The notes under the pieces: model-generated
The model's input: only the letters and a program-made list of their open reading frames with translations
Told to the model about the DNA's origin: nothing
Databases searched by the model: none
Source of the DNA: Undaria pinnatifida
Taxonomy: Eukaryota; Sar; Phaeophyceae; Laminariales; Alariaceae
Assembly: GCA_012845835.1 (NCBI GenBank)
Contig: JABAKD010000009.1
Coordinates: forward strand, 14,726,274 to 14,790,273
Reading direction: 5' to 3'
DNA: 64,000 bases
Program-made: the position numbers and the translations under genes
Shown: in pieces, positions 58,901 to 64,000 of the stretch
Layout: each line of letters begins with the position of its first letter
How positions within the stretch are numbered: position 1 is the first letter of the stretch

Positions 58901-61900
58901 TATCAAAATAACATTGCCGAAGACAAACTGCTGGTGTACGGCAGTACAGAACACGAAAAAATAAACCTGGTAGTAAGAAAGCCAGGGTGATATTTAGCTA
59001 CCGGAGTAAGAATCTAGGGAGTCAATATACCTTTGTGTGACCACGGACTCTAGATTTTTGACAAGAGTTAATGTGAGAAAAAAAAAAAAACATACTGAAG
59101 TTACCTGTAAGAACAAACCCTCTGCCAAATACGAAAGCCAACCTACTGCTGTAGGTCAGTATTTCCGTGCCTTACGATATACAGCGGTACTACAGCAGTA
59201 CAAGACACCTACCTGTAATATTAAAGGTGCAGTAATAAAAAAGCCAAGTTGATATTTTCAGGAAAAAAAGAAGCTCGGGAGCTGTTATGCTGAAGTCAGT
59301 GTAGAACGTACCCCCTAATAAATAAGAAAGCCAGCTTATCGCAGGTACCAGGTAAGTATGTTTCTTATCTGGTGTCCTGTAGTCTACTGCTTTAGCTTTA
59401 CCATGGTACCAGATACTGCTGTGTAAGATTCGTCCGTACAGCAGCAGGTAACAAACAGAAGTCTACGAAAGAACCACTCACATCCGGCCTTGTGTAGCGT
59501 AGGTAGAGGGCTGTAAGGAAACTACCCCGCCCGCTTGCTTTTTTCTTGACGTGCTGGCTTTGACAGAATAGTGCTCGTGATGTCGATGAGTGCCCTGCTG
59601 TCAAAGTAGATGAAGTTGCACTTTGTTGTGGTTCGCTCTCCCGAGCGGATCCATCACCGCTGCCTCCACCGCTGCTTCCATCGCTACCTCCACCGCTGCT
59701 TCCATCGCTACCTCCACCGTCACGATCTCCGCCGGTGCTGCTTCCAATGCCCCCACCGCTGCCTCCGCCATCAATACCCACCTCGTCGCATCGACAGATG
59801 GCAGGCTCCAAGAAACGAAACTAGTCACGTACTTCCGGGGTCTTTTTCAAATTGAAATCTGGTTCTATAGAGTAGGTAGACAGGCGTTTTTGGTGTTGGC
59901 AGGCTTTTCCTTCCTGCCAATGTTGGCAGATTCCCGGGCGCCGCTGATTGGTGAGCATATGATGCCAGGAACTCCACAGCAGGATATTTGAAACCCCGCC
60001 CACTCGTGTGCGTTAACCCCGCCCACTTGTGTGCGTTAACCCCGCCCACTTGTGTGCGTTAACCCCGCCCACTTGTGTGTGTTAACCCCGCCCACTTGTG
60101 TGCGTTGGTGGTTGGCGGACGCCCCAGGCAACTTGGAAGGGGCCCCTATTTTTCGCGTTCGGCGTCATGATCACGAACACGCATTCGCTCGTAATAAATT
60201 ACCGGTGGTACGCAGTCGTAGTACTTTTTTTTGGGGGGGGGGTTGGAAGCGCTGCTATGACCATACCGCCGTGGCTTTCGAAGCAACAGCAGTGCCTTTT
60301 GTTGTTTTTGCTGCTCTTCATGGCAGTGTTTTTCTCTGACGGCACTGTTGTTAGTAACAACACAGCTAACTCATGAAGCCTTATATGATGCATACGTCAA
60401 CCAATCAGCTATTTTTGTGCATGTCCGAAAATGGCAGGTTCTCGCAAGCCCGTCGTACCCTGTAAACGAGTGGCTAGACCTGGGCACGTTCACCGCCAAG
60501 TTCGTGCAGGGAGAGCAGACGTTCGACCTGCCTTACCCGACCTTCGCCAGGTATGTCTATTTCATCTATACGAAGTACCTGGGTATGTTTATGTATCACA
60601 AACATCGGTGTGGACTTGTTTGTTTGAGGTCGTGCGAAAACCAGTCGAGACGGACGTCGGTCGAGAGGGGGGGGCATAGATTGCGTTCTCGAACGTCTGT
60701 ATTGCGACAGTCTGAAGTATACCGACGCTCCCAGACGAGGACGTTGGCCACGTGCGCTAGCGAAACAGTACTCTTGTACAACCGATGTATTAATGTATTT
60801 TGTGTGTTTGCGGTATGTAAGGCAGTTCGAGCAGCAGTATTTCGTATCCAGTGTTTGTCGCGGACCCGAGAGGTTTGAGACTGTCGGCGTTCTTATCGGC
60901 GGAGGGGGGGGCGGGGGGGGACGGTCGGACCGTGACTGTTGACCGCGATCAATCTCCCGCACCCACCGGACAGGTACCTTAAGTTCAAGTTCCTCTCGCA
61001 CTACGGCGATGAGTTCTACTGCACGGTGAGCCAGGTGAAGGTGCACGGGTCCACCATGCTCGAGAGTTTCCAAGACGAGTGGCAGCAGAACTCCGTCGAT
61101 GTCCAGGAGGTCCAAGACTACATTAAGAAGAAGGACCCCAAGCCTTCGGCGACCGGCATCGGTGGCAACAATGGAAGCGTTTCTCAATATGGCGGCGGCG
61201 CACCCGGCACTAATGGCGGTCATCGCGGCTCGCCCGGAGGAGGCAGGGTGCCGCAGTCTCCACCGGCCTCTTCCTCGGAGACGGAACCGGCATTGACTCC
61301 GCCTTCAAGTGACGGCGGTGTCGAGCACCGACCGCACGCGGCATCGGCGGCCACGGTTCCGCCATTCGGTGGTGGCAGTGGTGGTGGTGGCGGCGGTGGC
61401 AGCGGTGGTGGCGGTTTCGTGGGTGCGGGAACTGCGACGGTCGAAGACATCGTTCGCGGCGTCCCTGCCGAGATGGTGGTGCCCGCATCGACCATGTGCG
61501 CGGGGCCGACGGGAACAGACGGGTCGTGCCCTGGGGAGGTGTTGACGGACAGAGCAGGAAGCGGCGGGGCGGAGGGCAGGGCGGCGGCGGCGGCCGCCGG
61601 CGGGGGGTCTATCACCTTGGGGGCGGAAATACCCACCATGGGGGGAGGAGGGGATACTGGGAAGCTGATGCATGCTGCAGGTGGAGGAGGGGGGGCTGGT
61701 GGTGATGACGGCGGAATAGGACAAGGCGCTGATAGCCTCGGCCACCCGATAGGGGGGGGCGAGGTGGCAAGTGCGGGGGGCGAGACAGATGGGCTGGGAA
61801 GCGGGCAGCAAGAACCCGGCGCTGCGAATTCGGAGGGCGGTTCTGCGGGAAACGGGAACGTTGGGCAGCAGCTTGGGCAAGGATTGGCGGACGGTTCCAC

Positions 61901-64000
61901 CGGCTTGCCCGTAGATGGACGCGAGGCGCCCGATCGTACCGCGGGGAGCGGAGCGGCTGAAGGAGTTGGCTCGGCGGATGTGAGAAACCTAATGCCCTCG
62001 GAGGATGGGGGGGGGGAGAAACAGAAGGAGGAGGCTCCGCCGCGCAAGGGCATCATCAGCAGCACGATGGAGGCGTTTTCGAAAGCGGTGAACAGGGGGG
62101 AACCAAAGGACGGCAAGAAGCCATCGGGGGCTGCTGCCGGATCAGGTGAGGCTGGCGGGGTTGCCGCTCCGCAGGGTGGTGCCGTGGAAGAGCAAGCGGG
62201 CGGTGGAGCTGGCGTGGCGAACCCCTTGCCGGCTGGCGCCGCCGTAGGCGACAGGCCCTCGCACCCCCCGGTGGCGGGGGAGCCGGACGGGAACATCTCC
62301 CAGGGGCGAGGGTCGTTTGATCCCGAAGCGGGTCATCCCGATGGCGGTGCCACGAGGGGCGCGGGCCAGGGTGCAAGCACGGCGGGAGAGGGAGAGCTTC
62401 GAGAGGGGAACACCGCGAACGGACGACGGGAAGGAAACGGTGGGGACGCCTGGGGAGAGCCTCCGCCGGGACGAATACCACAAGCCGGTCACAGCGATGG
62501 CATGGCGGACAGCGGCGTGACGGGTGGTTCGAACACGGGGTCACAGGGTGTGCCTGCTTCGACGAGACCCGAGCCAACCGCTGGGGGTACGCGCACGCAA
62601 GCGGGGGCTGGGGGAGTTTGGGAGGGCGGTGATCGGCCGGACTTGAACGCGGGCCTTCCCCCGGGGGACGACGGCACGCAAACACCGGAGGGCGCAGGGC
62701 ACACCGGCGGCGGACCAGCGTTCCAGGAGCCTGCAGACGTGAACGACCGTCTTCAGCCCGCGGAATGGACAGTGGAAGAGGAGGGGGCGGGCGCGGGGGC
62801 GGGGGCGGGGGCGGGTGGCGTGCCCGCGGTAGTGGTCGTTTCGGAAACGGGGGAGAGTTTTTCGTCGCACGGCAGGGTCCCGCAGGCCGGCCAGGGAGGG
62901 GCGTACGCTGATTCCACGGAGGGCGTATGGCATGCCGAGGGGGTGGACGCGGACCAGGCGGCGCTGGTGGCGGCCTGCATGGACAGACTGAGCTTCGCCG
63001 ATTTCCGGGATGAGGTGCTGACGCGGACGCAGCAGGCGCAGCAATCGCCAGGGGGCGGCGTGGCCATTGGCGGGCAGTATGAGAGCATCTTCAAGACCCT
63101 CATGAACAAGATCAAGACTCTGGAAATCAACCAGAGTCTCTTCAGCCTGTATATAGGTATGTTGCAGTGTTCTCCGCGGTGAAGGTAGTGGCGGCGGCTG
63201 TGGTGGGGGCGGTGCGAGGCGCTGCTGCTGCTACTGCTGCTGCTACTTATGCTGTTGCTGTTGCTGCCATTGCCACGCCGTCTGTGGCCGTGCAACAACT
63301 TTGGGGAATCGTAGGCACGCCGCCCGCTCGTGCTTTCTCGCTTTCCGTCTATAGCAGAAAATGATTACAGCAGTAACGCGTCTGTCTCACATGTGATCGC
63401 CATTCACAGCGCAGCGCAGGCGGAGCCGACAGCCCTCCTCGTTATTCTCTCTAGAGAACGTTTCCAGGAAATGAGTTTTTTGTCTGACCTCTACATTTTT
63501 TTGTTGGCACTACGCCACGAGTGAGGACACGCCGCGATGTAACCAGACAAAACACTTTGTAAGAATAACTACGTGATACCAAGCCTCCTTCGCCTGGCCG
63601 TTCCTCCCCCTCCCCCTCTCCGTCGCCCAGACGATGTGCACGTGTGCTACCAGGAAGTCATCGCGCAGATGCTTCGAGAGCAGGAGAGGGCACGCGCGTC
63701 TCGTTCTGAGCTCCTCAGCACGCAGGCGGCCCACTTCGTGCAAATTGGGGATCAGTGGCCGGAGTTCAAGCAACTTCAGGTAAGAACGATGCTACGATTT
63801 TTGCTGCAGCGTTGTTGGTGTCGGTGTTTATGTTGTTGGTGTATATGTTGTTGGTGTATATGTTGTTGTACCTAAATGCCTCATCACTCAGACCCCCCCC
63901 CCCCCGCTCGCTTCCTATCGCGCAAAAATCGTACTGTTCTTGTCCCCCCCCTCCATGACAGGCCCCCCCTTAATATATATACAGCAGTTGGCGTCGGTTG
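49461..64000 (+). CDS. Mid-SUN protein (SLP1/SUCO/Opt type), 3'-partial
   Basis: Visible exons are 49,461-50,465, 60,438-60,550, 60,974-63,156 and 63,631-63,779; donors GTGTGT, GTATGT, GTATGT and GTAAGA, phases 0, 2, 1 and 0. The gene continues past the window. A low-complexity N-terminus (with poly-Thr from an ACT microsatellite) precedes a SUN domain at residues about 260-410: NYASRDSGAVMLENSPASKG, KDKYAISPCEDKQWAVLGL, NEWLDLGTFTAKF, FKFLSHYGDEFYCTVSQVKV. A Gly/Ala-rich linker of about 600 residues follows, then the helix KTLMNKIKTLEINQSLF and exon 4 CYQEVIAQMLREQERARASR. A SUN domain in the middle followed by this helix is the mark of the SLP1/SUCO family of ER and nuclear-envelope proteins, not of classical C-terminal SUN proteins. 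No signal peptide is seen in the first visible exon, so an upstream exon is possible. The 9,972-bp first visible intron is exceptionally large for this window. Confidence 0.85.
49868..49906 (+). repeat. Coding (ACT)n microsatellite
   Basis: TACTACTACTACTACTACTA inside the first visible SUN exon encodes poly-Thr. Length variation would change the protein without shifting the frame. Confidence 0.95.
51905..52495 (+). repeat. 293-bp tandem duplication in the SUN intron
   Basis: GATCTACGAAGAAGGCGCAT at 51,908 recurs as GATGTACGAAGAAGGCGCAC at 52,201. Each unit runs through TTTTGCCGGAAATTTCGAGC, CGAACCTGGAAGGCGTTATA and CCCCAAATGCATGTTCATCC. The units are AT-rich and noncoding. Confidence 0.9.
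52716..53002 (+). repeat. 287-bp repeat unit, intact copy (empty site)
   Basis: The unit starts AATGTACGACGACTTTCATT and runs uninterrupted through CTCGTAGTGTTGGTGAGCAT into the CCCCGCCCACTTGTGTGCGT minisatellite (3 units). The next unit starts at 53,003 and is broken at the equivalent of CTCGTAGTGTT by the TIR element. Confidence 0.9.
53003..53183 (+). repeat. 287-bp repeat unit, left part of interrupted copy
   Basis: Nearly identical to 52,716-52,896 up to CTCGTAGTGTT, after which the TIR element begins. The missing right part (GGTGAGCATATGATG plus minisatellite) resumes at 59,950. Confidence 0.9.
53184..53296 (+). repeat. Left terminal inverted repeat
   Basis: Begins CGGCGCCCGGGAATCTGCC; nearly identical to the reverse complement of 59,829-59,943. 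It contains TGCCAACATTGGCA, a near-perfect palindrome. Confidence 0.9.
56215..56405 (-). pseudogene. Possible transposase exon remnant
   Basis: The minus strand reads VVKLLRKHIEAGCLSKPDG, then GVPLYYATGKSKAGITTRRC and VRDSSSTGAW followed by a GTGGGT donor-like site. The G-VPLYY--GK-----RC pattern looks like a conserved core of a DNA-transposon protein, and it lies inside the TIR element. The assignment rests on pattern memory only. Confidence 0.3.
59829..59943 (-). repeat. Right terminal inverted repeat
   Basis: Partner of 53,184-53,296. It is followed by CTGATT and then GGTGAGCATATG, the sequence that directly follows CTCGTAGTGTT in the intact copy. Confidence 0.9.
59990..60110 (+). repeat. 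23-bp minisatellite, 5 units
   Basis: AACCCCGCCCACTTGTGTGC with GTT repeats five times; the homologous array at 52,940-53,002 has three units. Confidence 0.95.
63780..64000 (+). other. Start of the next SUN-gene intron
   Basis: Donor GTAAGA at 63,780 is followed by TTGTTGGTGTATATG repeats and C runs up to the window end. No acceptor for a further exon is evident. Confidence 0.6.

Larger units (their letters stand above)
53184..59943. mobile_element. 6.76-kb element with about 115-bp terminal inverted repeats
   Basis: The first about 115 bp (53,184-53,296) are repeated in reverse complement at 59,829-59,943: CGGCGCCCGGGAATCTGCCA, ACATTGGCAGGAAGGAAAAG and GATTTCAATTTGAAAA are shared, with only a few mismatches and small indels. 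The TIR itself contains TGCCAA/TTGGCA palindromes. Insertion is shown by the intact neighbouring repeat copy. Coding is poor: minus-strand pieces such as KLLRKHIEAGC and GVPLYYATGKSKAG at 56,280-56,400 and an open stretch at 57,263-57,600 may be exons of a decayed transposase. I do not recognise the superfamily and see no clean target duplication. Confidence 0.7.

Noticed and set aside
59990-60110. CRISPR-like array
   Set aside because: The 23-bp units are contiguous with no spacers; it is a minisatellite in a eukaryotic intron.

Overview
The window looks like nuclear DNA of a large-genome stramenopile, most likely a brown alga close to Ectocarpus. The evidence is GC-rich genes cut by many GT-AG introns, very long low-complexity exons, introns of up to about 10 kb, and decayed copia and R2-like retroelements. 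The organism is inferred from style and families; nothing in the sequence names it.

Layout. 401-6518 (+) is the 3' end of a formin: the last part of the FH2 domain followed by a tail of more than 1,500 residues of low-complexity acidic and Ala/Asp-rich sequence. 6519-25,000 is a repeat-rich zone. It holds a broken ankyrin fragment, a 12-bp palindromic GAAGCTTCC minisatellite, a decayed Ty1/copia element on the minus strand split by an inverted piece of a related copy, a MITE-like element, and two halves of an R2-like non-LTR element facing each other across about 3.6 kb. 25,700-32,543 (+) is a six-exon gene for a SNAP-25-like protein carrying two SNARE motifs, a C2H2 finger and a fascin/beta-trefoil-like tail. 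36,941-49,046 (-) is an eleven-exon SEL1L/HRD3 gene of ER-associated degradation; a 500-N assembly gap hides at least one exon. 49,461-63,779 and onward (+) is a mid-SUN gene (SLP1/SUCO/Opt type) whose SUN domain is split by a 9.97-kb intron holding tandem duplications and a 6.76-kb element with inverted repeats of about 115 bp.

How the genes relate. The formin acts on actin and the SNARE on membrane fusion. The SEL1L/HRD3 and SLP1-type genes start head to head with only 414 bp between the chosen ATGs. In yeast both families act on ER lumenal and membrane protein quality control, with opposite effects, so a shared promoter is the most suggestive functional association here. The strongest structural observations are the inverted R2-like element with a 12-bp shared breakpoint, the TIR element whose empty site survives in the adjacent tandem copy, and an 8-bp motif ACCAGGTA that is strongly over-represented in the noncoding DNA of the right half.
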